In this document: positions 1-12,900 of the stretch, piece by piece | Layout of the letters: every line of letters begins with the position of its first letter | Numbering within the stretch: the first letter of the stretch is position 1 | Source of the DNA: Lepidonotus clava | Lineage: Eukaryota; Annelida; Polychaeta; Phyllodocida; Polynoidae | Direction of reading: 5' to 3' | Assembly: GCA_936440205.1 (NCBI GenBank) | Contig: OW387135.1 | Coordinates: 24,592,792-24,656,791, forward strand | Length of the DNA: 64,000 nucleotides | Made by a program: the position numbers and the translations under genes | Notes under the pieces: generated by a model | The model's database searches: none | What the model was told of the DNA's origin: nothing | The model's input: the letters and a program-made list of their open reading frames with translations, nothing else

Positions 1-2
1 AA

Positions 3-2402
3 CCCTCCAACCAGCTTCAACTGCGCAGTCTGAGTCCTGAAAACGGTGCTAGAGGCCAGATACAGAATGGGTTCAGCTCCCCAAGAAGAACTCGGAACCT
101 GAAGTCCTACAGCTTCCATGTAAATGAGCCAACAGAGAGGCAGTCACGGATCGATGATTACAGACGCGGGCCAGAACTGCGGTCGCAGTCCACACCGAGG
201 CCCTTGGAGGAACCGTCGTACGACATCACCCCGGATGATCTTCGTAAGACGTGGAACGGTATGCGAAAGGGCAGATCTTTGGAGCGACCGGTGCAACGAA
301 CATCATCACATTTGTCACCAGAATTTAACAATCAGAGAAAATTCTTTGATAATTATAATGATGAACCTCCTGTAACCTTCGATATTTCTCCTGATCGGAT
401 CCGTTCTCATGATCACCAGTTACCTATGAAGATGAGTAAATCAACTGATTTTTGTTACGACGAGGTTGATAATACTAACCAATGGGCTGGACCTAAGGTG
501 AGCAAATTAACTGATTTTTCATACGATGAGGTAGATAATACAAAAGTGGATCCAGCGCCATTCCGGCCGTTAAAAACGAGGAAAAGCTGGCATGGAAGTA
601 CTAAGTCTCCAACCAAGCATCAACCCGATGCCAAAGCCGTTGCCCCTTGGGTCGTTGGGCCCGATAGTGAAAACAACCGCAATCTCAAACCTAGTGAAAT
701 CAGAAAGAGCATCAGGGAATATAAAGAGCGATCTTCAGCATCGCATGCTGGGACAAGTCCGGACCGAACGAACACTGTCGCAAAGTTGCCATCTCCGGGT
801 GATGTGAAAACTGAAAATCCTGGTCTGCCCCCATTGATCCACCGCGGCAAGAAACAAGAAGAAATAGTAGCAAAGATGTCGCTTGACTTCAGACGAAGCG
901 ACTCGCGGAGTCAGAGCCTTCGGTCACCAAAGTCACCGCCCGAGCAGCGAAAGACTACCATGAGGTACAGTATGAGGGACAAGCCTTCGGACTGGAGAAA
1001 CCAGCGAGGTGATACGCATGCGCAGAGATCACCGACAAGGAGGCCGGTCACCGAGCCTAGGTCACCACCTCAAACAAGACCAAAACCTGCGAAGAAATCA
1101 GGAGAAGTTTCCAAAATGAACAATGGGTTGAATGGTGCCACTCCACAGCCTAGTAGTCTCACTGAGACCCTGCCTCCCAGACCACCACTGCCTTCCCCGA
1201 ACATTGGATATCAGCCCAGCTCCCTCCCCTATGACTTCAAACCTATTTCTTCTCCGGTCAGAAAACCCGCACCAGACGTGGCTACTGTCAGTCCATATCC
1301 AAATGTCCCCCTCCAGAAACCAGAACCGGTGAGGTCTGGGGATGGTCAGAGAAGGTATGCTGACCACTACCCAGCCGCCCAGGAGAGGCCAGCTGACCAC
1401 CATAAACCTCCAGGTGTCAAACCCTGGAGCAGGGGTCAAGACGATGGATTCTCCAGGTATGCCCCAGCTCCGGCACCTCACCAGCAGACCCCCGTTAATA
1501 ATAATAACACCATTGAGGGTACTCCTGTAAGTCCTGTAATTAGGGCTACTCCTGTAATAAGAGATACTCCTGTAACTAGGGGCACTCCTGTAAGTCCATT
1601 ACAGCCTCACAAAGGCCAACACTGGTCTCTGGAGAGGCCTACTATAAGGCACTCTCAACAGGAGACTGGGACTGACATTAACACCTCAAGCTGGGGGGAA
1701 GACAGACTCAAGTGGAGACCTGATGTGATTGAACAAAGCAATCAGACGCAAAAGATTAACGATAGGATCGGTAGGAGTCAGTCTCAGGATGTCAACTACT
1801 CGCCCAGTTATAATAATCATTCAAAGAATGACTGGGCGGTTACTAAACCTGACCACCCGGATTATAGTAGTAGTACTCCGACTGCCAGACATGATTATAT
1901 TGATATGACCAAAAGAGGAAGTACCAATCATCGACATTCAGCTCAGCTGTCCCCAGCACCTCCTCCTCATAGACTCTCACAGCATGAGCAGCTCTCTGAG
2001 CAGCTCTCGCCGTCATCTTTGGGGGTGCCGAGCAGTTTCTCTGAGCCCAGCCCAGAACCGGGGGACCTGCCGCAAATGGACAGGGTGCTACGCTTCACCA
2101 GGGACCCTCGGTGGAAGAAGGACTCCCTCGTGAAGCCCGAGGCTAAGTCCATGTACACCACCATGCAGTATCGGGACACCCCGCAGAGCCCAGAGTACCT
2201 GCGGAACTTTGGTTCACCTGAGACTCAGTCTGAGGGGATTGTGTCCAGCACCTCACTGCTGAGAGACGCACCTGACGTTGTGCCCATCTCAGAGAGGAGG
2301 ATAAGTCCGCGGATAAGTCCACGTATAAGTCCGCGGCTCTCGGTCCCGGAGAAGGACTTACATTTTAAGTTTAACTTTGACGTGGAGGCCACGGAGATAT
2401 GA
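3..2402 (+). CDS. Unrecognised disordered Pro/Ser/Arg-rich protein, C-terminal coding exon (5' partial)
   Basis: The frame is open from the window edge to a TGA at 2400-2402, giving 799 residues with no start in view, so this is the 3' coding exon of a longer gene. Composition is low-complexity throughout: many SP, RSP and PP motifs, a proline-rich stretch LPPRPPLPSP (SH3-ligand-like), and basic Arg/Lys clusters. No catalytic or membrane segment is visible. There are three internal duplications: a K-TDF-YDEVDNT block repeated with a 66-nt period (about 434 and 500), a TPV(S/I/T)-rich block near 1518-1600, and three ISPR repeats near 2300-2340. The tyrosines in YDEVDNT, YDITPDD and DYIDM look like possible phosphosites, which is inference. 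A scaffold or cytoskeletal adaptor tail would fit, but I do not recognise the family. It converges with the minus-strand ash2 gene. Confidence 0.8.
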   Translation, partial: PSNQLQLRSLSPENGARGQIQNGFSSPRRTRNLKSYSFHVNEPTERQSRIDDYRRGPELRSQSTPRPLEEPSYDITPDDLRKTWNGMRKGRSLERPVQRTSSHLSPEFNNQRKFFDNYNDEPPVTFDISPDRIRSHDHQLPMKMSKSTDFCYDEVDNTNQWAGPKVSKLTDFSYDEVDNTKVDPAPFRPLKTRKSWHGSTKSPTKHQPDAKAVAPWVVGPDSENNRNLKPSEIRKSIREYKERSSASHAGTSPDRTNTVAKLPSPGDVKTENPGLPPLIHRGKKQEEIVAKMSLDFRRSDSRSQSLRSPKSPPEQRKTTMRYSMRDKPSDWRNQRGDTHAQRSPTRRPVTEPRSPPQTRPKPAKKSGEVSKMNNGLNGATPQPSSLTETLPPRPPLPSPNIGYQPSSLPYDFKPISSPVRKPAPDVATVSPYPNVPLQKPEPVRSGDGQRRYADHYPAAQERPADHHKPPGVKPWSRGQDDGFSRYAPAPAPHQQTPVNNNNTIEGTPVSPVIRATPVIRDTPVTRGTPVSPLQPHKGQHWSLERPTIRHSQQETGTDINTSSWGEDRLKWRPDVIEQSNQTQKINDRIGRSQSQDVNYSPSYNNHSKNDWAVTKPDHPDYSSSTPTARHDYIDMTKRGSTNHRHSAQLSPAPPPHRLSQHEQLSEQLSPSSLGVPSSFSEPSPEPGDLPQMDRVLRFTRDPRWKKDSLVKPEAKSMYTTMQYRDTPQSPEYLRNFGSPETQSEGIVSSTSLLRDAPDVVPISERRISPRISPRISPRLSVPEKDLHFKFNFDVEATEI

Positions 2403-5400
2403 TACTTTTGGGGTGGTTGAACTGATCAAACCATCAAGCTGGATGGTGCTCTGAAAATGTGCTGGTTCTGGTTTTCGTTGTATGAATATTTGTTTGGAGG
2501 GTTATTTCATATTATTTTGTAAACGGAATTCGTATAAGAGTGTTCTGAAAAAAGCTGAATGGAATGAATCAAAGTACTTATGTATTATTATTGCTTCTGC
2601 GCGTTGAGTTAGTATACTACTCAGTGAATGCCTGTTTTCCCCGTTTCCATTGGTTCAAAGCATTCTCAATTATATCATATGTATACTGGAACTACAACTG
2701 TTTTCGGGCTACGTTTTTATAAAGAAGCAATAATTCAATGTAATAGGGCTAGTGGAATCGCTGGGGTCCACATACATAACTAATATGAATATCATTATAG
2801 GAGTTATGTGTATAACAATTTAATAACACCATTGGTTATTGCCATGTATACATGATATCTCGTGTCTAGTGTGATAATATAGGATAACTTAGCTTCCCCT
2901 GCATGTTTAAAGTAAATCAAAGATACATATACAAGTATTGAAACCCTATATCCCGGTACTCATTTCCATTATATTTAATTATATCTGTATGAGGCTTACC
3001 AAAATTAAGTCAGCATACGTAAGGCACATTACGGAATATAGAAATTAACTTCAGATTGTGAATCAAAAATTAAAGGGCCGTTGACAGGTCTGCAGCTGAG
3101 AGTATATCGAACTTCAAATATAAACATCTAAAGAATAACTTAAAGTCATTCTGTTCATACATAATAGGTACTTTTTATAATAATTGATCTCGTTCTAACA
3201 ACGCCAAAAAAGGCGAGTATAGACGGTTTTTGAGACATGCTTTAGATTCATTAAGAGAACATTTTAACTATGCAAGCTGAACAGTCGGGAGAAACGTATT
3301 GTTAGAATGCGCCCAGTTGTGTAAGGCAGGGTTGTAGGTAAACATTTCAGATATCAAATAAGTATGTAGGCCATAATTTTGAAAATTAAACCTTAAAATA
3401 CTAATTTTTTCTATAATTAGAATATATAGAAACACACCTAGGTTAGAAGATGCTTAAATTCAGGTGATATTTGTAAGGTCGAATTGAGATCCAAACTTGA
3501 GAAATTTTAACATCTAACTTCTGACAAATAAGTTGTCTATTCTTGTACAGACTATAGCCCCAAACACCCTTATCCCAAAAGAAAACACTTGAGCTTCTTT
3601 TTCTATGTGCCCACTCTCTGAACCGACAGCTATATTCAATATTCCCACAACTTCTACAGTAAAACATACCCTCCACATATCAAAATCATCAATAGGACGT
3701 CCAGTAATAGAAATCGGTATTCCAACAAAATCAGTAAATTTTTTTAACATTTATATAAACTGTCCATATCGCTCGAATATTTACCAGGAACATATAGTAT
3801 AGTTTTGATTCAAATCTTATAGGTAATACACAATAACACGAATGTTTGAAACTGTTAGGACATTGAGAGTTGCAGGGAAATAAATCATGCCGTAATGGGA
3901 ACATTCGTAAAACATCATTATGTATGCATACTGGTTACAAACCCCTCCGTCATCGGTCATTTCCATCATATCATTGTATCCATCCTCATCAATAAAATAT
4001 GACTGGAGAATGCATCAGGGCGGCTAACATTCAAGGACGAAAATGAAATGTAGATAACATGCCTATGTTTAATGCGAAAAAAAGTCATTCTGTATTCACA
4101 TTTTAGAAATTTTAGTTCTATTGTACCAACGCAGAACGTTTCACATTTCTCTGTATACATGCAGAGCTGTACATTTATGGAAACTATATTCCTTCCAATT
4201 TCATTTCAGTATGGGCGGCAAGGTTAACGTTACATGGTAATAGAATACAACTAACGATAATTATGTCAGTTCCTTTTCTCCCCTTTTTACCTTGCACAAG
4301 CATTCCCAGTGCGCATTTTGGTTCACGAAAGAAAAAGAAAATATTTTTGCTCGGAGTGATATTTTTCTGTCTGTGATAGCATGCAGTGCTGGATATAGCC
4401 TGGAGGTGCACGCACTACAGCCAACACTACCATAAACGTCCTAAGTCTAGGTTTAAGTCCTGATCACAAATCAACTCCACTCGTTAGGGTAAAACATGAT
4501 TAGATCCAGCAAAATGTCTATATTCAATAACGCCTACGATAGGTTGGCCCCACTCAAGCAGTCTGTAGTTATTAGGTATATTACCGGTAAACCTTTCTAA
4601 TATGATGAGCGGGCGAGTGTAGCGTGGATGTAATATAATGCGCGAGGATTCTTTTTCTAATGAATAACCTGTAGGACTACAGGTAATGTTAAAATACAGG
4701 TGTACCCTTCTTTCCCTTCCTACTGCTGTCTGAAACCCAATATTCCATGGCCGCTAGATTTTCTACAGAGTTTCTAATCAGTCAATGTATAGGTTGGTTT
4801 TGGAATCAAGTATCACATGACCAGTCTATTACCGACCTGTCTTCTCCAACTAAATCGGTTCTGCGGATAATATTCCCCTCCCATGTTGCTATTAACACAC
4901 ACCGTGGCATAAAACACGCCGAATGTTACACGTTGTATAATATGCCACGCTGTATTAGCTATATCATGTACAGATATTGTATCTACAAACGTCCATATCA
5001 GAGCTGACAGCGCTACAAAGGGAACACAGCCAAGATTATTCCTACTATTAATATTATTACTCGCCGCACCTCAAACCGTTGATTAATGATTAAACATTGC
5101 ACAGTGCCTGTGTGATATACGAATTGCTTCTTGTCTTCATATCTTTTTTTAACACTTCATCTGTTACAACCTCTGTATGCTTGTACTCAAATTTATAGGA
5201 CAAGAAAACTACTCTTTCCCTTACCGTTATTTTTTCTATGACAAGGTCTCCAATAGGTTAGAATGAAGAATTACAACAAGCACTAGTGAATTCAAATTTA
5301 ATATTGTTTTTTTATAAGCATAGGAACTCGAGTAACTGAGCAAGATGCAGAGGTATCTCGATATGTCCATTATTATATTTCGTACTAACAAATATTTCGG

Positions 5401-6753
5401 ATATCGAAACAAAGAGCGCAAACGAAATACAATTTTGTGGCTAACTTGAAATATCTAATACTCTTTCATATAATGCCAATGAATCTGATGGGTAAAACCC
5501 CTTGTCTTTGTATCATTAACTAAGTTACGTTCTTATGATCTACTAGAAAGATCATAAGATAATTTACTAAAAGATTATATAGATTATCATTTATCATATC
5601 TGTGCCTTAGGATAACATTTATAATATTAAAATCTGCCCGGTAGATACATTCTAGAGTCACCTCAGACGAGAAAAAAAAAATCTTTCAACAACAGAAGTG
5701 GCGGCCCAGTGGCGCCATCTGGTGTGATCAGGGAGACTCAACTAAAAGGCTGTTTTAGTCTGGTCAGCCCATTTACTATGGATACAGATAATGCACAGCG
5801 CCTATGGGCTGCATCAGTCGGCATAAACTCAAGGAAACAATATCCTACTCTGAGGTTAAGTAAGTGTCACATAGCGAAAGGTATCAATTCAGGGTACCAA
5901 CCCAAATTCTACTTTAAAATTCCCTGTGTTTTCCCTATCCCACAGCAATTTTTCAATGTGTCATATCCAGCAAGTTGTTCAAATTTAAAAGCCTCTGCAT
6001 ACAGAAAAAAAACGACAACCCAACAACAAAAAGTCAAATCCCTAGTATCATGAGAATCAGGAATATCAGAACCTGGCCAAATGAAATTCTCTGTGTTTTG
6101 GCAAAATTTGCAAATTCCCCATGTTTTCCCTGTCAGGGTATTTTATTTGCCATTTTCCCTGTTTTCCCTGTGCTGTTGGTACCCTGTCACTTATAAATCT
6201 TCTGGACAACGAAAAACAAAATATTTCGTGTATCAATGAGAAACACAAGACACAACTGTGTTTTTTTTATACCGTTAGTACATTTGAATAGAGCAGTCTA
6301 TCAACTAAATATAGTTACGCCCTCCGATAGTATCATATCGATAATGATATACCAACAATTATAAATCCTCAATCACAAACTCTAAATTCCCCCCACAAAA
6401 TTTCGTGAATGGAATTTCTACAATCATATGTCATATGGCACAATATAACATTGGAAGTTATACATGGATATTCCCCGGAAATCGCTACAAACTGCGATTA
6501 AAACAGGAAATGTCAACCAACTGTCCCCTTATAAGATCAATTATAGATGGCAAAATTATTGTTTAGTCGTACTAGATTCAAGTGAATTTTCAGCAAAATG
6601 CACTTTCTCTGAAAAGCGATGTCCTGAAAGAGAATTTCTTGAATAAATGATGATCAGCAACACATACGTCCAGTCCCGCTTCTGTCACGTTTCAAAACTA
6701 AACTGACTTCCTACCCTAGAGTTATCTATCACTAGCAGTTATAGTAAACTCAC
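2403..6753. other. Non-coding stretch between the left gene and ash2
   Basis: AT-rich sequence containing the 3' UTR of the left gene and the space beyond the last visible ash2 exon. I looked on the minus strand for the missing ash2 SPRY exons and found nothing resembling the expected KFKSYLYFEEKD or FYKNG sequence. Open frames here are short and show no family signature. A possible AATAAA poly(A) signal for the left gene lies at 3879-3884, far from the stop. Confidence 0.6.
5915..6175. repeat. Degenerate TTTTCCCTG-type repeat
   Basis: The motif TTCCCTGTGTTTTCCCT and close variants recur at about 5919, 6117 and 6152 in otherwise unremarkable DNA. It looks like a decayed dispersed repeat. Family unknown. 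Confidence 0.3.
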
Positions 6754-6950
6754 CTTATCCTTGGAGGTCTTGGGGAGGAGGTTGCTCTTGTTGGCCGGCT
6801 CGGGCAAGCTGATGTAGAAACCCAGCACATCGTTCTCAGCGTAACCCTCCTCTGCGTAGTGCTTGCCCCGACTCTGATGGAAAACGGTACCTTTCCGTGA
6901 CCGCCACGAGTAGCTGAACTTGTCATAACCACATGGGGCCTGGAGATTGC
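6754..6950 (-). CDS. ash2: ash2 coding exon 12 (SPRY; last visible exon)
   Basis: Encodes [20 protein letters not shown] through [14 protein letters not shown] and LLPKTSKDK, phase 0 at the end, with a strong donor GTGAGT. The donor shows that further exons exist, but none was found downstream on this strand. Confidence 0.95.
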
Positions 6951-9900
6951 CTGGAATTAATTGCAAGAAATTACTGAATATTATTTTTTTCAGAATAAGT
7001 GTAGGTTAAAAAATTATAGAATTATATATGAATTTCAACCAGTGGTAAGAAGAGAATTTTACGCCCTGGAATCATAAACATTTTTAAAGGAAACTAATAT
7101 TTCTTTTTATTACAGAATATCTTTAATCAACAATGACATTATTACGAAATATCTTAAATCAACGTCAACTCCTAATGGAAGTTTTTGACAGGCAGTATCC
7201 TAAAAGAAATTCTCTATCTTGTTTTGGGAAAAATAAATAAAGTTTTAGATTTAATAAACATAGCAAGATTACAGATTATCAGTTGGTTGCTCACCGAGAT
7301 GCTGGGACCAGCCGATCCTGGTGGCCGTGTCCGTGGGCATGCTGGCGATGGTGACCTCGAAGTACCAGGCCCCACGACCGACGCCGTGAGTCGCGCGCAC
7401 CATGCAGTAACCCTTCTCCCCGGACACGAGCGTCAGCCGGTCATCAGAGACCTTCAACTGGGGCGCTGTCAACAATCAAGGAAGTATAATGTTAATAATT
7501 TATGAACAAATATTCTAGTACATAATCAGTAAAAAAAATCATTTCTACAATATATCATACTTTTTTTTTTGCAGGTCTTCAATGAATAGATTATTTATAT
7601 GTGTTCTCATGTATACCATATGATATTGAATTGTATCTATGCGTATTAAGTCTGCAAAAGTGATATTTTCATAGATGATATCATTAGAATACTTGGAATA
7701 AAAAAACGTACTTGAAATGAATGCACACATACTAATACATCAAAAGAAATAATAAATATAGTTGATAAGATATGAGTAAGTCAGTAAATCAATATGTGTT
7801 GTAGTATTCAAGCCTACCTCTGTCATGCAGGGCAAGCAGTGTGCTTTGCTCTAACCAGGTGCGATAGAGGTAGCCGGGTATAGGTTTGCCTGCCCACTCG
7901 ATGCTGGCGTCAAACGCTTCCCTATTCGGGGCGTGAGGGTCGGGTTCGGCTAGAATGTACCGGTACCCATCCTTGTTATGAGGGTGTTCAGATGGGTAGC
8001 CACTGGGGGAAACCCGAGTGGAAAGAACCTCCCTATGAAATGGAAGTGTTAATTAATCAAACATAGGTTGCTTTGGCATCCATTCTGCAATAATTACAAT
8101 CATACATGCCTGTCTATGTTCTATGAATGCATGCTTTAATAACATATTTACGGGGAATAGCATGGCAAAACTGCCAAATCTAATTGGTTGAAATACAAGA
8201 AATAATGTGACTGTTTCGAGTTTCAGATTATGGGTCTAATGTAGGGTTATGTCAGTACACTCCTTGATTCATATCGCGTGGAGAATGATATAGAAAATAA
8301 ATATTACAATAGTTACCCTTTCTTTGCTTTTATTCCATATATATTCTGTTGAAGCTCCGGGTTTTTTCTCTTCGTCCCTCGGGTTTTGGTTTGTAGAGGA
8401 AGCACTAAAACAAATTGATTTCAAAATGAGTACTCTTTGTCGAGCTACATTGATGCAAAAAAGCGAGTCTTAGATACCTACACCAAAAATTTAAAGAGAT
8501 TATGACGTAAACATTCAATTCTAATTACCAGAAAAAAATAAACGCTATAAATCCGGAACATGTTAGCTACATGAGTATTTTGATAGGATTTTAGGAATCA
8601 ATGTTACAGATCATAACTTCATCATATTCTACACTGGAAGTCACCAAACAACTGGAATATTATGTATGATATGTGAATTTACAAAAGACGATCAATCAGA
8701 AGGCTGAATACTGAGTCATATCTTTGAAAAGATAAGTGTCAAAAATAATGTGTGAAGTATGATTAAGTGCCCTCATCAATATAGCTTTTCCTTAAAACAA
8801 GTTACCTTCATATAGAAAGTTCTTCAATTTGATGTTAAACTAAATTATTAAACTAAAAGATCTACACCTGTGTAGAATGTTGATAATTCTACAGCTGTTC
8901 AGCAAAACCTAACTTTGGCCTATAGATGTATGTAGATCTAAGCCAAATACATATTATTTTCTGAATAACAGTTAGATCTAACTAATTGTCTCCTTTTGTA
9001 TCGAACCATTTGTGAAACAAGATCGGCAATCTTGGAAGATCTGGATCAAAGTTCTGAATGTGCTGCTTTGGAATAAATAAAATTTAAAAGAAAAAAAAAG
9101 GCAAAATCTATACTGACAGGCAAGTATGATTTTAGATTAACAATGAAGATGCTAAACCCTATGAAAATTTCATACTGTCAATAGATACATGTATTATAGA
9201 AAAAAAGAACACATTTAAAGCCATTGTCAATTCTCCTACGCTAAAAAGCCTCAGATCGTATTTCTCGCATGCAGTCTGAGCCATTGTCCTAATCAATGGC
9301 TCATTCAGATGATGACAGATGACTTTCCGTAAATCACTAGCCTAATGAAGCGAAACCCCCTACAGCCACAGACCCAGTACACTACTTACTCTCTTTTCCT
9401 TCCAGCTTGCTTTCTGCCTTGTACACCGTAGCAGGTGCCTTGAACATGGCATCGTAGTTGGGGCCTAACTTCTCTAGGTCCTGTCAAAGTACACGCACAT
9501 GGGGGAGTTGTGTTGTGTCCGTGGTAGGTGGTAGCAGACAGTCAGCCTACCCTTCTGCCCGGCCGCCCTCAGCCTGAACCTGCGCCTCAATGCACACGGT
9601 AAATATGGCTGGCCGACCGTGCAACGGGTAGGGAGAAGTACTGCAAACCACCACTAGGCGGCAGTATTGTAACTATGATCTACAGAAAACTTTGGGAACA
9701 AAACTGTAGACGGCGCTGCTGCCAAATCTATCATTGTATATGACTGCAGGCGGGCCGTTGGTCCAATAAGACCCTACTTCCAGTAGGGTTTCCAACCCTA
9801 CTTCAAGTAGGGTCTTACACTCAGCTAGCAAATGAAATTCTAAACCATTTAGAATATATTCTAACTACTTTCTGCATAGTATTAGAAGTTGTATATTTGT

Positions 9901-12900
9901 CTGGAAGGCTACTAGAAGTAATGTGGTGCATTCAGACACTATTTCAATTAGGTGTTCTGAAGTAATTTCTGCTTAGAAGTTCATAGTTATATCTATACAT
10001 AGGATATCTAATATGGACTTTCAAGTTCCATGACTGTAACTCCAAGTTCTCACCCTACTACAAGTAGGCTTCGGGTACCGAACCCTACTAGAAGTAGGGT
10101 TTTTAAACCCTACTACAAGTAGGCTTCGGGTCCCAATGCCTACTAGAAGTAGGCTTTGAGTCCATTACCCTACTACCAGTAGGCTTTCTTCAAGGCCCTA
10201 GGGGTTAGAAGTAGGCTTTGGGTCTTGCACCCTACTACAAGTAGGCTTCAGGTCCCCAACCCTACTAGAAGTAGCCTTTCTCTTACCCTACTTCCAGTAG
10301 GCTTCTGGAACCAAAGCCTACTTGAAGTAGGCATTAGGTCCTGAACCCTACTACAAGTAGGGTTTAGTCCTGAACCCTACTACAAGTAGGCTTTAGGTCC
10401 TGAACCCTACTTCCAGTAGGCTTTAGGTCTCAAACCCTACTTCAAGTAGGCTTTCCTTTACCCTACTACCAGTAGGCTTCTGGACACAAAGCCTACTAGA
10501 AGTAGGCTTTGAGTCCCATACCCTACTACAAGTAGCCTTCTAATGACACACCACAGATGGCCTTTGAGCTCCACGCTCTAAGTCCAAAACCCTACTACAA
10601 GTAGGCTTCCCGCATTCTGATTGGCTGTCATACAGACCCTACTTGAAGTAGGCTTTGCAGACCCTACTTGCAGTAGGGTCTTATTGGACCAACGGCCCTT
10701 CTTATGCCTCCGGATATGACTTCCAAAAAAAGAGATTGAAAAGAGTTTAAATATGCCCTATGGGATCTCCTTTCCATATTTGAAAAAATATTTTTAATTA
10801 GATTTTATTCTACTTTTGAATTTGGCATCAAATTACTTGTAAGGAATTGTTTCAAGTAACACGCATACATGATAGGCTAAGGACAGAAATACGTATACTG
10901 ATCCTCACCGGCAAAATCAATCCAAACTTTGGGTCCGTGATGTCGTCTTCGTTAAATGTGAACGTATCCGTTTCCTTGATCTGGGATGGGATAAACAGTG
11001 TTATTGACATAAAAAAAGAAAACAATCATAAAACGTAAATAAACATTTAAAACCATTCAATAAACATATTAAATTTGATCTACTTTGCTTGTGGAGATTT
11101 AAATAATTTCAAACATAAAAGCAGGGAGCACTATCTTGAATTGTTTCTAACCAACAATTTTCTATGTGAGAAAATAAGTGTAAAAACAATTTTGATATTT
11201 TCAGACTGAATGATCTTCAAGGCATAGAACTACAATGTGCATTGCCAGAACAAATCAAAACGTTTTAGAAACCACTGGAAATACAATGGTACCGTCCATT
11301 TTTACCCTAGATCTACTTATTTTTAAGCTACCCCTAATGCGACTTAAAATCATACGTTAAACGATAGTATTTACTAGACCTACTACTGCAATGGGGAAAC
11401 ATAAATATTCATTTAATTTTTCCTTAAAGTAGATGTTTTGAAAGCATCTACTCCATTGTCATCTATCAATTTTTCGTTGTTATAAATATAAACAAAAATA
11501 GACATTTTTATACAACCACCCGATTAAAAGGAAGAAATACTTTTATCTAAATCCAGATCTGAGCTGCATGTTGGAACATAGATCAGTTATCGTATACAAT
11601 CCGCCTGAGCAATTAAGCTTCTCGTTTTACTTAACTAGGCATGCAGTATTTTCTGATTGTCCCGAGCTACTGGACATCTGAATTATTTATCCGTTCCTCA
11701 GTTAACCGATACCATTTAAAGATTCTATTTGGCGTACTAAATTTTATTCATATTTAAAAAGCTCCTCACCATGGTCTTGTAAATGGTTGTGTGCCACGTT
11801 AACTTTATCCGCCTGGGAATTGTTGTCAAAGACTCCCAGTGTTTGTCTATGTAGGGAATTATCTCCTAAGAAAATGGGAAAATATGTTAGGTTATTTGCA
11901 TAGACATAGATATGTGTGATTATGTAAAATGAATAAATTAACGTTGAAATAAACTATCAACCAACAAGAAGAGTTCAGTAAGTCAAGGATTTAAAAATAA
12001 ACTTGTATTAATGAATACTTCGGGTAAAGAAAACAAGAATGAATTTATGATTCAATAACTAACAAACGTCTGCAAGCTATGCATTATAAATTAGCCGACC
12101 TTCTCCAGTTAAACATGCAGTTACATGAATATCATCAACATTATGAACTGAACAGAATACGACATTCATACATACTCGATCTTTGGAGAATATGATCCTG
12201 CCCTTGTATTTGTGCATCAAATTTGCAATCGCTGTTATGCACATTTGGCCAAATGCTGAAATTATTTATAGAATATCATTAGCTGTCGCTTCACATAATT
12301 CTCGTGAAGTTAAACGAATCTGTTTGGAGAACACATCGCATGGAATTTATATGGAACTAGAGGTAGTGAATATCATTAAGCAATAAAGTGCACGTCATAA
12401 CAAGTTTAGTAATATTGATATCTGGGTTAAAAACATTACAAAAGTTTCTCAGAGTAAAACGGTTATCACCAGAAAATCATAGAAGTGCAGGCACACAATA
12501 TCAATATCAGAAAGTTATCGAAGATAAAACTATTAAACCAGTAGTTCACAGCACAGTTCCCAGGTACTCCTACAATCAAACTATCCCTTTTGTGACCTAG
12601 AGGATGAACGTGGTCATATAATTGCAGAGAAGACATCATTTATTAATGTTTTGTGTGAACATGTTTCCAAAAGGACTAAATGTAAATGTGCCGCTATAAA
12701 GGATCGAAGACCGACCATGATTGAATTGTTCAAGGAGAACCGTTCCTAAACTATCTTTAATACTTGTAACATTACATACTTGCTTGCTTTTTATTAAAAC
12801 TTTCGGTTGGAGCCCCGTTACACCGTTTACAGAAGAATGAATAGTTTGTCATGAACGGAACAACTTTTCTGAAAGAGAAACAAGCAAAATAGCACGCTTT

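Noticed and set aside
3514-3750. Minus-strand open frame considered as part of the missing ash2 end
   Set aside because: No similarity to the expected SPRY C-terminal sequence and no other supporting signal.
9770-10690. CRISPR-like appearance of the palindromic array
   Set aside because: Repeats are 15 bp with gaps of about 15 bp, not 25-40-bp repeats with longer unique spacers. The locus is an animal intron inside an inverted-repeat element, and no cas genes are present.
12388-12730. Plus-strand frames reading [14 protein letters not shown] and [20 protein letters not shown]
   Set aside because: The second overlies nothing coding and sits next to the real minus-strand exons. No family recognised and no continuity between the two pieces.
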